Of a DNA stretch of 39,639 nt, positions 1 to 8,323 are shown in pieces. The stretch covers positions 1 to 39,639 of the forward strand of contig BQJD01000033.1 of assembly GCA_021604525.1 (NCBI GenBank), read 5' to 3'. The notes under the pieces are model-generated. The model was given only the letters and a program-made list of their open reading frames with translations, was not told the origin of the DNA and did not search any database. The position numbers and the translations under genes are program-made. The stretch's first letter is position 1. Every line of letters starts with the position of its first letter. The stretch is from a marine bacterium B5-7 (lineage in GTDB: Bacteria; Pseudomonadota; Gammaproteobacteria; Arenicellales; CAJQKF01).

Positions 1-201
1 GATTGCCCGGTAGAAAATGGATCGCTCTCATGGCCAAATGAAATAATCGACCAAACTTCAACAACAAGCAATCGGGCGCGTGAAATCGAATTCACGTATT
101 GCCATTGTCAGGGAATCATCTTTCTGTTGTTGTATTGTTAGCGTACTTGTTGAGCAGATATTTCTGGCCAGGCGATCCGTTCAGTAGCCATCAATAAAAC
201 C

Positions 202-732
202 ATGCCCGAGTACGCTATCAGAGTCGCTACTACCGCTGACCATCACGCAGTCAGCAATGTTCTGACACAGTCATATTCCAGATTGATGCAACCCGCATAT
301 GATGCGTCGATGTTATCGAGAGTGTTACCGCTGATAACCCAAGCAAATCCCAAACTGCTTGCATCCGGTTTGTACTATGTCGCGCAGGACGCTGAAGATG
401 CTCTCGTCGGTTGCGGCGGTTGGTCGCCAGAGCAACCGGGCGAGGATGGTTCACAACAGGGAGTCGGTCATATCCGTCATTTTGCAACGCACCCCGACTT
501 TCTGGGTGTTGGAATTGGCCGTGCGATTTATCAGCAGTGCGAAACGCAGGCGATTGTTGCTGGCATTGTTCGTTTCGTGTGCTATTCCAGCCTCAATGCC
601 GAGCCGTTTTACACTGCCTTAGGCTTCAATACAGTGGGCCCGACTACGGTCCGGATGTCCTCAGGTTGCGTATTCCCGATCATGCAAATGCAGCGCACCA
701 TCAAAAGTACCTGGCGCTTCTCCGGCGGATAG
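202..732 (+). CDS. GNAT family N-acetyltransferase
   Basis: Predicted acetyl-CoA-dependent N-acetyltransferase of 176 aa, a usual size for a single-domain GNAT. The acetyl-CoA pyrophosphate-binding loop is visible as GVGIGRA at about residues 102-108, after a beta strand with the sequence HIRHFATHPDF and before an alpha helix. The C-terminal part (SSLNAEPFYTALGF) has the Asn and Tyr expected in motif B. The acceptor substrate cannot be read from the sequence. An SHMT-like gene follows on the same strand after about 130 bp. The ATG at 202 is the first in frame. The family is clear; the substrate is unknown. Confidence 0.85.
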   Translation: MPEYAIRVATTADHHAVSNVLTQSYSRLMQPAYDASMLSRVLPLITQANPKLLASGLYYVAQDAEDALVGCGGWSPEQPGEDGSQQGVGHIRHFATHPDFLGVGIGRAIYQQCETQAIVAGIVRFVCYSSLNAEPFYTALGFNTVGPTTVRMSSGCVFPIMQMQRTIKSTWRFSGG

Positions 733-866
733 TGCCGTATTGGAATTCCTGCCAACGTGAGACTGATTTGGCCGATAATTAAAATATAAAGGCGAGAATA
801 TACATAAATGTGATGCAGGGAGAGTCTAGACTCACTGCTGTAGTCATAACAGGTTGGAAGATCACG

Positions 867-2210
867 ATGGCAAATCTGGCGGCAAAAAACTGGGTAGCGA
901 CTGACGCTTTCATACAATCAGTGGCGGCGGAATTCGCCTCGCTTGATTTCGACGGTCAACGACAGGCATTGTTTAACGAGGTGCTGGGTAACCGCCGCAT
1001 TCACGAGAGCGAGTGCGTAAATCTGAATCCTGCCACCAATGTCATGAATCCGGTGGCCGAAGCGCTGCTGTCGTCAGGTCTTGGAACGCGACCGTCCCTT
1101 GGTTCTCCGGGGGATAAATATGAGATGGGGCTTGAGGCTATCGAGCGCATCGAGGTTTACGCCGCCGAGCTCGCCTGCCAGGTATTCAACGCACGTTTCG
1201 CCGAGATTCGTGTGGCGTCAGGCGCGATGGCCAACCTGTATGCCTTCATGGCCTGCTGCGAACCAGGAGATACGATTATTGCGCCACCCGCTTCCATTGG
1301 TGGGCACGTGACCCATCATGGTGCCGGCGCCGCCGGCCTGTATCGGCTGAATATCGTCGATGCGCCGGTCGACGCAGATCGCTACAGCATCGATATCGAC
1401 CAGCTTGAGTCTTTGGTGAGGCGCGTTCGGCCACGTTTGATCAGCGTCGGTGGCAGCCTCAATCTGATGCATCATCCGCTCGACGAGATCGTCGCCATCG
1501 CCCATCGGCATGATGTTCGGGTACTGTTCGATGCGGCACATTTGTCGGGATTGATTGCCGGCGGTGGCTGGCCGAATCCGTTAAGGGAAGGTGTCGATCT
1601 CATGACCATGAGCACCTACAAGAGTTTTGCCGGACCACCCTCGGGGCTGGTGCTGACATCCGATGACGAGCTGGCCAAGCGTCTCGATGCCATTGCATTT
1701 CCTGGATTAACGGCAAATTTTGATGCTGCAAAAGCCGCAGCGATGGTCATCACGCTTATTGACTGGCTTGAGTTTGGAAGTGAATATGCAGTCGAAATGA
1801 AGCGAACGTGCGGCCAACTGAGTCGAAAACTGGTCGAAAATGATATTCCAGTGTTTCTGGGAGAGCGTACTGCGGGATTGTCACACCAACTCGGCGTGGA
1901 TGCGCGTCAGTTCGGTGGTGGGCAGGCGGCGTCGCGTTTGCTGCGTCAGGCCAATTTGCTGGCCTGCGGCATCGGCCTGCCGATTGGCACGATTGCCGGC
2001 GACATGAACGGCCTGCGGCTCGGCACCCCGGAATGTGTTCGCTGGGGCATGGATGAAGCGGATATGAGTTTGATAGCCGGGTGGCTTGCCGATGTGCTGT
2101 TGAACCGCCGTGAGATCAAAATCGTTCGCGATGAGGTCACTGCGTTTCGCAGAAAATTTTCAACCATTCACTTCGCGGCCAGCGCGTCCATGAGTGATTT
2201 TTCCCAATAG
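867..2210 (+). CDS. Serine hydroxymethyltransferase-like PLP enzyme
   Basis: Fold-type I PLP enzyme of the glycine/serine hydroxymethyltransferase superfamily, 447 aa. The PLP region shows FDAAHLSGLIAGG (Asp222 for the pyridine nitrogen, His225) and the Schiff-base lysine in MSTYKSFAGPPSG (Lys252). Canonical GlyA has a THKTLRGPRGG-type motif there, so this is a divergent paralogue rather than the housekeeping GlyA. Family relatives include alpha-methylserine hydroxymethyltransferases or aldolases and threonine-aldolase-like enzymes. Reaction: probably reversible C-C cleavage of a beta-hydroxy amino acid; the exact substrate is not determinable. I chose the ATG at 867 because family N termini start near there; an in-frame start at 810 would add 19 unlikely residues. 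Its 3' end overlaps the convergent GNAT gene by 43 bp. Confidence 0.82.
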   Translation: MANLAAKNWVATDAFIQSVAAEFASLDFDGQRQALFNEVLGNRRIHESECVNLNPATNVMNPVAEALLSSGLGTRPSLGSPGDKYEMGLEAIERIEVYAAELACQVFNARFAEIRVASGAMANLYAFMACCEPGDTIIAPPASIGGHVTHHGAGAAGLYRLNIVDAPVDADRYSIDIDQLESLVRRVRPRLISVGGSLNLMHHPLDEIVAIAHRHDVRVLFDAAHLSGLIAGGGWPNPLREGVDLMTMSTYKSFAGPPSGLVLTSDDELAKRLDAIAFPGLTANFDAAKAAAMVITLIDWLEFGSEYAVEMKRTCGQLSRKLVENDIPVFLGERTAGLSHQLGVDARQFGGGQAASRLLRQANLLACGIGLPIGTIAGDMNGLRLGTPECVRWGMDEADMSLIAGWLADVLLNRREIKIVRDEVTAFRRKFSTIHFAASASMSDFSQ

Positions 2211-2659
2211 GTAACGCCATCGAGCGGGTTATAGCAGTAGGCGTCGATCTGCTGGAAACCCAGGCTCCGATAGAGTCCGACGGCTTGTCGTAAATGTGGC
2301 AGCGTGTCGAGGCGCATGCTGGTGTAACCGGCGCGGGTCGCCATATCGATAACGCGCATGGCCAGTGCCCGACCGAGGCCGAGTCCCCTGAATTCAGAGC
2401 GTATGTATAGCCGCTTCATCTCGCACGCCTGGCTGTCAATGGCGCGCATACCTACACAGCCAGCCACCTGATCGTCTACCAGGGCCAGCAACAGTGCACC
2501 GCCCGGTGCCGCATAGCGACCCGGGAGGTCAGCAAGCTCTGCGTCGAAATCCTGGAAGCACAGGTCGACATTAAGGAATGCCTGGTATTCACGAAACAGC
2601 TCGCGCACGGTGTCCATGTCATCCGTTTCGCGGATGACGGTTTTATTGGTGAGTTCCAT
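2168..2659 (-). CDS. GNAT family N-acetyltransferase
   Basis: Predicted GNAT acetyltransferase of 163 aa. Motif A is well preserved: the strand CEMKRLYIRSEF is followed by RGLGLGRAL at residues 91-99, the acetyl-CoA phosphate-binding turn, and then a helix (AMRVIDMATRAG). The C-terminal LYRSLGF and PLDGVTYWEKSL segments are typical of small-molecule or amino-acid GNATs. The last 43 bp overlap the 3' end of the SHMT-like gene on the opposite strand, so no room is left for a terminator between them. msrB lies 26 bp upstream on the same strand, so msrB and this gene are probably co-transcribed. The substrate is unknown. Confidence 0.86.
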   Translation of the reverse strand: MELTNKTVIRETDDMDTVRELFREYQAFLNVDLCFQDFDAELADLPGRYAAPGGALLLALVDDQVAGCVGMRAIDSQACEMKRLYIRSEFRGLGLGRALAMRVIDMATRAGYTSMRLDTLPHLRQAVGLYRSLGFQQIDAYCYNPLDGVTYWEKSLMDALAAK

Positions 2660-2685
2660 CTCGTCTACCTGTCCTTAAACACCTG

Positions 2686-3105
2686 TCAGGCGTTGTCATC
2701 GCCATTGTCATCGGGGATGAAGCGAAGCGCCATGCCGTTGTTGCAGTAGCGCTTGCCGGTTGGTTCCGGCCCATCAGTAAAGACATGGCCGTGATGGCCA
2801 CCGCAGCGGGTACAGTGGTATTCGGTGCGCGGTAGTACCAGCTTGAAGTCGCGGCGTGTTTCCAGCGCGCCGTCGATAGGTTTGAAAAAACTCGGCCAGC
2901 CGGAACCGCTATCGAATTTTGCCTGCGACTCGAATACCGGGTTGCCGCAACCGGCACAGACGAATTTTCCTTCGCGCTTTTCCTCATTAAGCGCGCTTGA
3001 AAATGGTGGCTCGGTGCCTTCTTTGCGGAGTATACGCCAGGCTTCGTCGCCAAGCTTCTGGCGCCACTCGTCTTCGGTTTGGGGAAGTGTCGTGTCGTCT
3101 GTCAT
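2686..3105 (-). CDS. msrB: Peptide-methionine (R)-S-oxide reductase MsrB
   Basis: Repairs oxidised proteins by reducing methionine-R-sulfoxide, with electrons from thioredoxin. The 139-aa protein matches the usual MsrB length. Two CxxC zinc sites are visible (C50/C53 and C98/C101), together with the substrate-pocket motif SGSGWPSF (W70), the HHGHVF His cluster (H105, H108) and the catalytic Cys121 in RYCNNGMALRF. I chose the ATG at 3105 because MTDD...EDEWRQKL aligns with typical MsrB N termini; an upstream in-frame ATG at 3174 would add 23 residues that look unrelated. It is likely cytosolic, as no signal peptide is seen. The gene probably leads a two-gene unit with the downstream GNAT. Confidence 0.95.
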   Translation of the reverse strand: MTDDTTLPQTEDEWRQKLGDEAWRILRKEGTEPPFSSALNEEKREGKFVCAGCGNPVFESQAKFDSGSGWPSFFKPIDGALETRRDFKLVLPRTEYHCTRCGGHHGHVFTDGPEPTGKRYCNNGMALRFIPDDNGDDNA

Positions 3106-3265
3106 CAATGTCACCGTGGTACGTTTGAATCGTTGTGTTGTAATTTTTCCCGCATCGGATGATGTAGTCATCAAGAATTTTATATTACAGCGGTTATATG
3201 GTGGCGGCGTATCCCCCGTTAAAGACTATCCCTGAAACTTGCAGATTTACCTGATGAATCATCAT

Positions 3266-3288
3266 GTCAGTGCGCTGACGTATACAAT
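3266..3288 (+). promoter_or_regulatory. Possible operator/promoter upstream of hpaB-like gene
   Basis: A short perfect inverted repeat, GTCAG-TGCG-CTGAC (3266-3279), sits just before a -10-like TACAAT (3283-3288), about 85 bp upstream of the monooxygenase start. No good -35 hexamer is seen at the usual spacing, which would fit an activator-dependent promoter. This is sequence pattern only; neither a transcription start nor a regulator is known. Confidence 0.25.
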
Positions 3289-3372
3289 TGTGAGCAAAAT
3301 AAGGCGAGATTGGCTACTTTACAGGTTGCACGATGAGTGGCGGCCAATGAAATCTGCATGGGAGGAGGTACA

Positions 3373-4878
3373 GTGATACGCACCGGGGAACAATATAAGG
3401 AATCGATACGCGATGGCCGCGAGGTCTACATCGATGGTGAACGGGTAAATGACGTTACACGTCATCCGATGTTCAAGCCGCTGGTTGATATTCGCGCACG
3501 CATTTACGACATGCAGCACGATGCGGCGAGTGCCTCCATAATGACATTCGAGGAGGGGGGCGAACAATTTGCAGTGGGTCTCAAGCTGCCGAAGACCTCT
3601 AAGGATTGGTGGGATAAACGGCGTAGTACGGATGCGGTGTTCGAGGACATCAACGGGGTGGTGACCCGGGTTGGCGATGAAACTATCGGCGAGATGTGGT
3701 CACTGTATGACGGCCAGGATGTCTTGAGCGAAGTCGACCCGCGATTTGCTGAAAACATCCGCCGGCATATCGACAAGGCAATTCGTTCTGATCCCTTTCA
3801 TGTTTCTGCAAATACCGATCCGAAGGGTGATCGCTCCAGGCCACCGCAAGAGCAGGACCCGGATATGTTGCTGCACGTGGTACGTGAAACGGACAGCGGC
3901 ATCGTTGTTCGCGGCGCCAAATACGAAACCGCGGCCGCCTATGCAAATCAGGCGTTTACCAAGCCGACTATTGCCAACTGGGGTAATGATGCGTTATCTG
4001 ATTACGCCGTCGGCTTTGTTTGCGACCTGTCGTCAGCGAATCTCAAATTTATCTGTCGAACCGGTTTTGCCGGCCGTTCACCGGCTGAGGATTATCCACT
4101 GGCGAACCGGTTCGACGAAGTCGATACGCTGGTGATCTTCGACGACGTTTTGATTCCCTGGGAGGACGTGTTGTTCTACCGGCATACACGCGCGGCAACA
4201 TTCATTCGCTCGACCCTGCATCGATATTCCGCCTTCGCTTTTGTTCAGCGGAATTTGAAAGTCGCCGATATGATGATCGGCGCGGCATTGCATAACGTAC
4301 GTCAGACCGGTCTTGAAAAGCAGCCGGCAGTGCAGGAAAAGTTAGCGACTCTGGCGGTCTATCGTGAAGGTATAAATGCGCATTTGACGGCTGCTATTAC
4401 ACTCGCAGAGGATAGTCCCGGGGGACTCAAAATGCCCAACCAATCGTTGCTTTATACCGGCCGTGTTCATGCTTGCAGTAATCTTCCAGCGATGATGCAT
4501 CTTGCCCGTGAGCTGTGTGGCGGTCAGATTTGTATTACGCCTGATGCAGCCACATTTGCGAATCCCGATGCCAGACCCTGGCTTGAAAAATACTACACCA
4601 TCAACGATGAATGGCTGGCGGAGGACCGCCGTAAACTGCTGGTGTTCGCACGCGATCTACTAAACTCGGACTATGCCGGTCATCGCCTGACATTTCAGTT
4701 GTTTGCCCAGTCACCGCCATTTGCACATCTCGGTGCGGTGTATCGCAACTTTGGTTGGGACGGCCCGCTCGATTTTGTGCGCAAGTCAGCCGATCTGTCG
4801 GACAAGGTTATGCCGGAGTCGACGAACAGTGGTGACAATGCGGTGCGTCAGTGGTTCGCGGATAATAACTCCAATTAG
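3373..4878 (+). CDS. 4-hydroxyphenylacetate 3-hydroxylase family (HpaB-type) oxygenase
   Basis: Flavin-dependent aromatic hydroxylase of the HpaB/acyl-CoA dehydrogenase-like fold, 501 aa (E. coli HpaB is about 520). The N-terminal sequence RTGEQYKESIRDGREVYIDG is highly characteristic, as are the LVIFDDVLIPWEDVLFYR and CGGQICITPD segments. Such enzymes use FADH2 from a separate reductase (HpaC) to ortho-hydroxylate phenols. I chose the GTG at 3373 because a GGAGGAGGT Shine-Dalgarno lies a few bases before it and the HpaB alignment begins there; the in-frame start at 3337 has no such support. No HpaC reductase or HPA ring-cleavage gene is adjacent, so the true phenolic substrate is open. Relatives also include chlorophenol and pyoverdine-type (PvcC) hydroxylases. 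Confidence 0.85.
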   Translation: MIRTGEQYKESIRDGREVYIDGERVNDVTRHPMFKPLVDIRARIYDMQHDAASASIMTFEEGGEQFAVGLKLPKTSKDWWDKRRSTDAVFEDINGVVTRVGDETIGEMWSLYDGQDVLSEVDPRFAENIRRHIDKAIRSDPFHVSANTDPKGDRSRPPQEQDPDMLLHVVRETDSGIVVRGAKYETAAAYANQAFTKPTIANWGNDALSDYAVGFVCDLSSANLKFICRTGFAGRSPAEDYPLANRFDEVDTLVIFDDVLIPWEDVLFYRHTRAATFIRSTLHRYSAFAFVQRNLKVADMMIGAALHNVRQTGLEKQPAVQEKLATLAVYREGINAHLTAAITLAEDSPGGLKMPNQSLLYTGRVHACSNLPAMMHLARELCGGQICITPDAATFANPDARPWLEKYYTINDEWLAEDRRKLLVFARDLLNSDYAGHRLTFQLFAQSPPFAHLGAVYRNFGWDGPLDFVRKSADLSDKVMPESTNSGDNAVRQWFADNNSN

Positions 4879-4932
4879 CAATGTGTCTTTGGCTCCATTG
4901 TCTTTGCATATTTACGGTGAGTAGAGCAGCCA

Positions 4933-4947
4933 GTCAATTTTATTGAC
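4933..4947. repeat. Perfect 6-bp inverted repeat upstream of aphA
   Basis: GTCAAT-TTT-ATTGAC, about 40 bp before the aphA start codon. It lacks a following T-run, so it is a poor terminator for the upstream monooxygenase gene and is better read as a possible operator half-site pair. No regulator is assigned. Confidence 0.25.
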
Positions 4948-4986
4948 GATGTATCGAACAACGGAAACAGTACTGGAAATTGAATC

Positions 4987-6012
4987 ATGAAAATTGTTCT
5001 TAGCGAAGACCACCGGCTGCACTTTCCCAAGGGCGAACTGTGCGGCGGTGAGATGGTGCGGCCTTTTGAATGCCCGGAGCGCTGGGATTATGTTCTCGGT
5101 GAACTTCGCTCACGTGGTTTCAAGGATACTATTGCCCCGGATGAAATTGACCTCGAACTGGTTCGAAAAGTACATGACGCCGAGTTTGTGGAGTTTCTTG
5201 AACAAGCCTGGACCGACTGGCACCAAACCGGTTTCAAGGGTGAGGCATTACCATACGTGATACCGGCGCGGCGGATGCAACAGCGTCGTCCGGATCATAT
5301 AGACGGGCGTCTCGGCTACTACTGCATGGCCATTGATACTGCAATTACCAATGGTACCTGGCAGGCGGTCCGGTCCAGTGCTGCGTGTGCAGTCACCGCG
5401 CAACGGCTGGTCGCCGATGACGGCCATGCGTTCGCGCTGTGTCGTCCACCGGGACATCATGCAGCCCGGGACCTTTATGGTGGTTACTGTTTTTTAAATA
5501 ATGCAGCCATTGCGGTGCAGGCATTTGTTGAACAAGGCGCCCATCGGGTCGCGTTGCTCGATGTGGATTTTCATCACGGTAACGGCAGCCAGGATATTTT
5601 TAATCAGCGCGATGATGTGTTGTTTGTATCGCTTCATGGCCGGCCAGAAGATGCCTTCCCGCATTTCAGCGGTTATGCAGATGAAGTCGGCGAAGGTGCG
5701 GGCGAGGGTTACAACATCAATTTCCCGTTAAGACCCGGGACAACCGGCAGCGAATGGATTGCGGCACTGGCAGATGCCTTGAAACGGATTACCGACTACC
5801 GTCCGGATGCGCTGGTGGTGTCGCTGGGGGTGGATACTTTCTGCAAAGACCCCATTAGTTTCTTCAGGCTCGAGTCCGAGGATTTCAGGCGTTACGGCGC
5901 GCACATTGGTCGTCTGCGGTTGCCAACATTATTTGTAATGGAAGGTGGCTACGCAGTGGAAGAGATCGGTATTAACACGGTTAACGTGCTGGATGGGTAT
6001 CTCGATAGTTAA
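4987..6012 (+). CDS. aphA: Acetylpolyamine amidohydrolase (histone deacetylase family)
   Basis: Zinc-dependent deacetylase of the arginase/HDAC fold that removes acetyl groups from acetylated polyamines such as acetylputrescine or acetylspermidine. The 341-aa length equals the Mycoplana ramosa enzyme. All catalytic features are visible, one residue offset from that enzyme as I recall its numbering: tandem His157-His158 (RPPGHHAA), zinc ligands Asp194 and His196 (LDVDFHHGNG) and Asp283 (SLGVDTFCKDPISFF), and transition-state Tyr322 (EGGY). Glu17, in the loop that guides cationic substrates, is also kept. The ATG at 4987 is the natural start. hspQ and a sirtuin follow, so a second deacetylase class is encoded just downstream. 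Specificity for polyamines over proteins is inferred. Confidence 0.9.
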   Translation: MKIVLSEDHRLHFPKGELCGGEMVRPFECPERWDYVLGELRSRGFKDTIAPDEIDLELVRKVHDAEFVEFLEQAWTDWHQTGFKGEALPYVIPARRMQQRRPDHIDGRLGYYCMAIDTAITNGTWQAVRSSAACAVTAQRLVADDGHAFALCRPPGHHAARDLYGGYCFLNNAAIAVQAFVEQGAHRVALLDVDFHHGNGSQDIFNQRDDVLFVSLHGRPEDAFPHFSGYADEVGEGAGEGYNINFPLRPGTTGSEWIAALADALKRITDYRPDALVVSLGVDTFCKDPISFFRLESEDFRRYGAHIGRLRLPTLFVMEGGYAVEEIGINTVNVLDGYLDS

Positions 6013-6145
6013 AATTTCATGTCAACATATGTCAAGGTACCCGGTGGTGAAGTAACATGTCGGCATGTGTCGCCGTGTCATTCGGGCGAGGTGCGTTTTA
6101 TTCATCCCCAGCGGTAATGCAGTTGCTGGCAATTCATCACCAGAT

Positions 6146-6475
6146 ATGAACAGTATAAAGATCGCAAAATTTACCATCGGGCAAGTCGTCAAGCATCGAT
6201 TCTTTCCGTTTCGCGGAGTGGTTTACGATATCGATCCGGAATTTGACAATACCGACGAATGGTACGACGCCATTCCCGAGGATGTTCGCCCGCATAAGGA
6301 TCAACCGTTCTACCACCTGTTCGCGGAGAACGAGGAAACCAGTTACGTCGCCTACGTGTCCGAGCAGAACCTTTTAGCGGATGAATCGGGCAAGCCGGTT
6401 AGCCACCCGGAATTGAGAGAATGGTTCGAAGAGCCGGAATCGGGTGTTTACGTGCCGCGTGATCGAGCGCATTGA
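6146..6475 (+). CDS. hspQ: Heat shock protein HspQ
   Basis: Small YccV/HspQ protein, 109 aa (E. coli 105 aa). The family binds hemimethylated DNA in vitro and acts as a specificity-enhancing factor for Lon protease. The characteristic core is clear: KFTIGQVVKHRFFPFRGVVYDIDPEF, then EWYDAIPE, KDQPFYHLFAENE and TSYVAYVSEQNLL (given in pieces). The ATG at 6146 starts at the family N terminus (MNSIKIAKFTIGQ); longer in-frame starts add a cysteine/arginine-rich stretch without similarity. The sirtuin gene begins just downstream, and one of its possible starts lies inside hspQ, so the two are probably translated from one message. No convincing sigma32 promoter was seen upstream. Confidence 0.93.
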   Translation: MNSIKIAKFTIGQVVKHRFFPFRGVVYDIDPEFDNTDEWYDAIPEDVRPHKDQPFYHLFAENEETSYVAYVSEQNLLADESGKPVSHPELREWFEEPESGVYVPRDRAH

Positions 6476-6503
6476 TGAACTTTTCGATGCCGATGATGCG
6501 GTC

Positions 6504-7418
6504 ATGCAGGGGTTAAATACAGTCATCGGTTCGAACCATATCGAAGACAGTACAGGCCTTGATGCGGCGCTCGATATCGAGCGACTTTGCGATACTCTCA
6601 GACAATATACACCGATCACCGTATTGACCGGTGCCGGCTGCAGTACGGCTTCTGGAATACCCGACTACCGCGACTTCGCTGGCCGCTGGAAACAGAAACC
6701 GCCCATGCAATACGGCGAATTCATGTCCCATGAGTCGGCGAGGTGCCGCTACTGGTCGAGATCAATGATCGGCTGGGTGAGATTCTCATCTGCCCGGCCG
6801 AATCCCCTGCACTTTGCGCTGGCGACGCTTGAACAACATGACCTGATTCATTCACTCATAACGCAGAACGTCGACAGCCTGCATAGTCAGGCTGGACAAC
6901 AGCAAGTTATCGATCTGCATGGTCGACTCGCCGATGTGGTATGCACCACCTGTGGCGATCTGTCGCCACGTGAGATGATGCAGCAACGTTTATACGAATG
7001 TAATCCGGACTTCGCCAGACACATTCAATCCGGCGCTACCGATATCCTGCGCACTACTGCGGATGGCGATGTATTACTGGATGATCTTGCCGGACTCGAC
7101 GATTTTTCCATACCGCCCTGTAGCCGATGTGGCGGAGTGCTAAAACCCGATGTGGTGTTCTTTGGTGAGGCGGTTCCGCGTGAACGAGTCAGCGAGGCGT
7201 ATGCCGCGCTCGAATCGAGCGCCATGCTGCTGGTCGTCGGTTCCTCTTTGATGGTTTATTCGGGATACAGATTTTGTCGCGCTGCGGTCCGATCAAATAT
7301 TCCAGTAGTCATTGTCAATGCCGGTCGTACCCGTGCCGATGATGTGGCGGAGTTCAAGATCGAAGCTGACCTGTTCAGAGTATTCGATGCTGTGATAGAT
7401 CGCTTGGACGTAGCGTGA
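6504..7418 (+). CDS. NAD-dependent protein deacylase, sirtuin (Sir2) family
   Basis: Sirtuin of 304 aa that uses NAD+ to remove acyl groups from lysines. The Rossmann motif GAGCSTASGIPDYRD (about residues 43-57), the ribose/nicotinamide pocket TQNVDSLHS (120-128), the catalytic His139 (DLHGRL) and four zinc cysteines (C147, C150, C206, C209) are all present, as is the cofactor motif GSSLMVYSGYR. The DGDVLLDD insert before the second CxxC fits the longer class II-like bacterial sirtuins. The start is uncertain: ATG 6504 is preferred, but in-frame GTGs at 6444 and 6459, inside hspQ, are possible. The stop overlaps the next gene's GTG by four bases, indicating translational coupling to the transporter. 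Confidence 0.9.
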   Translation: MQGLNTVIGSNHIEDSTGLDAALDIERLCDTLRQYTPITVLTGAGCSTASGIPDYRDFAGRWKQKPPMQYGEFMSHESARCRYWSRSMIGWVRFSSARPNPLHFALATLEQHDLIHSLITQNVDSLHSQAGQQQVIDLHGRLADVVCTTCGDLSPREMMQQRLYECNPDFARHIQSGATDILRTTADGDVLLDDLAGLDDFSIPPCSRCGGVLKPDVVFFGEAVPRERVSEAYAALESSAMLLVVGSSLMVYSGYRFCRAAVRSNIPVVIVNAGRTRADDVAEFKIEADLFRVFDAVIDRLDVA

Positions 7419-8323
7419 GCCACAACTTGCCGCTGTCACCTGTCGCCAAGGGCTATCTATGGGGTATTGGCGGGGTCGTTGTATTCGGTTTTACTCTGCC
7501 GTTTACGCGGCTGGTCGTGCCTGTTATGGATCCCGTCTTCGTCGGTCTGGGTCGTGCGGTTTTTGCTGCGGTGATTGCCCTTTGCCTGTTGCTGGGGACT
7601 CGCTCGCCGTGGCCCGGTCGGCGGCAATGGTTAGCACTTGGTATCGTTGCCGCCGGTGTGGTGATTGGCTTTCCGGTGTTGTCGGCGATCGCCATGCAGA
7701 GCGTACCGGCGACTCATGGCGGGGTGGTGCTTGGTTTGTTGCCACTGGCTACTGCGCTTGCCAGCGTGCTGGTAAATCGCGAACGACCGCCACTGTGGTT
7801 CTGGATTACCGCTATTGCCGGCGCACTGCTGGTTGTGATTTATGCCGCTGGCACACAGTTTGGCGCCGTTAGTTCTGGTGATCTATTTCTGGTGGGTGCG
7901 ACTGTCTCGGCAGCCATAGGTTATGCAATAAGCGGACGCCTGGCGCGATCCATGGGAGGGTGGCGCGTGATCTGCTGGGCGTTGGTCGTCGCCCTGCCCT
8001 TCATCGTTATCCCGGCATGGACGGCAATGCCGAAGACGGATGTCGTTATCGCGCCGCATCAGTGGTTGGCGTTTGCCTACCTGGCGCTTGCCAGCCAGCT
8101 TGGAGGTTTCTTCTTGTGGAACCGGGGTCTCGCGCTTGGCGGTGTTGCACGTGTCTCTCAAGTGCAATTACTGCAACCGTTTATCACTCTCGTCGGCGCG
8201 ATGTGGATACTGTCGGAGGTGATTACCATGCGTGACTTGGCATTCGCAGTGGCTGTAGTTGTGTGCGTTGCCCTGAACAAGCGTACCCTCTCGCGCAGGT
8301 GGCAGATAAGGGCTCGGCAATGA
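7415..8323 (+). CDS. EamA/DMT family transporter
   Basis: Inner-membrane drug/metabolite transporter of 302 aa with about ten hydrophobic segments arranged as two EamA repeats. The first half carries PFTRLVVPVMDPVFVGLGR and the second half GYAISGRLARSMGG and LNKRTL near the end. Such proteins usually export amino acids or small metabolites; the substrate is not readable here. The start is a GTG at 7415 that overlaps the sirtuin stop (GTGA), and its own stop overlaps the ATG of the btuF-like fragment (ATGA). The three frames are therefore translationally coupled. Confidence 0.88.
   Translation: MSHNLPLSPVAKGYLWGIGGVVVFGFTLPFTRLVVPVMDPVFVGLGRAVFAAVIALCLLLGTRSPWPGRRQWLALGIVAAGVVIGFPVLSAIAMQSVPATHGGVVLGLLPLATALASVLVNRERPPLWFWITAIAGALLVVIYAAGTQFGAVSSGDLFLVGATVSAAIGYAISGRLARSMGGWRVICWALVVALPFIVIPAWTAMPKTDVVIAPHQWLAFAYLALASQLGGFFLWNRGLALGGVARVSQVQLLQPFITLVGAMWILSEVITMRDLAFAVAVVVCVALNKRTLSRRWQIRARQ

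Noticed and set aside
1-201. Possible 3' end of an upstream gene at the window start
   Set aside because: Only four codons before a TAG are visible in the relevant frame, too little to support a call.
2686-3105. MsrB active-site motif RYCNNGMALRF differing from RYCINSAALRF
   Set aside because: This variant is, to my knowledge, common in proteobacterial MsrB; all zinc and catalytic residues are present.
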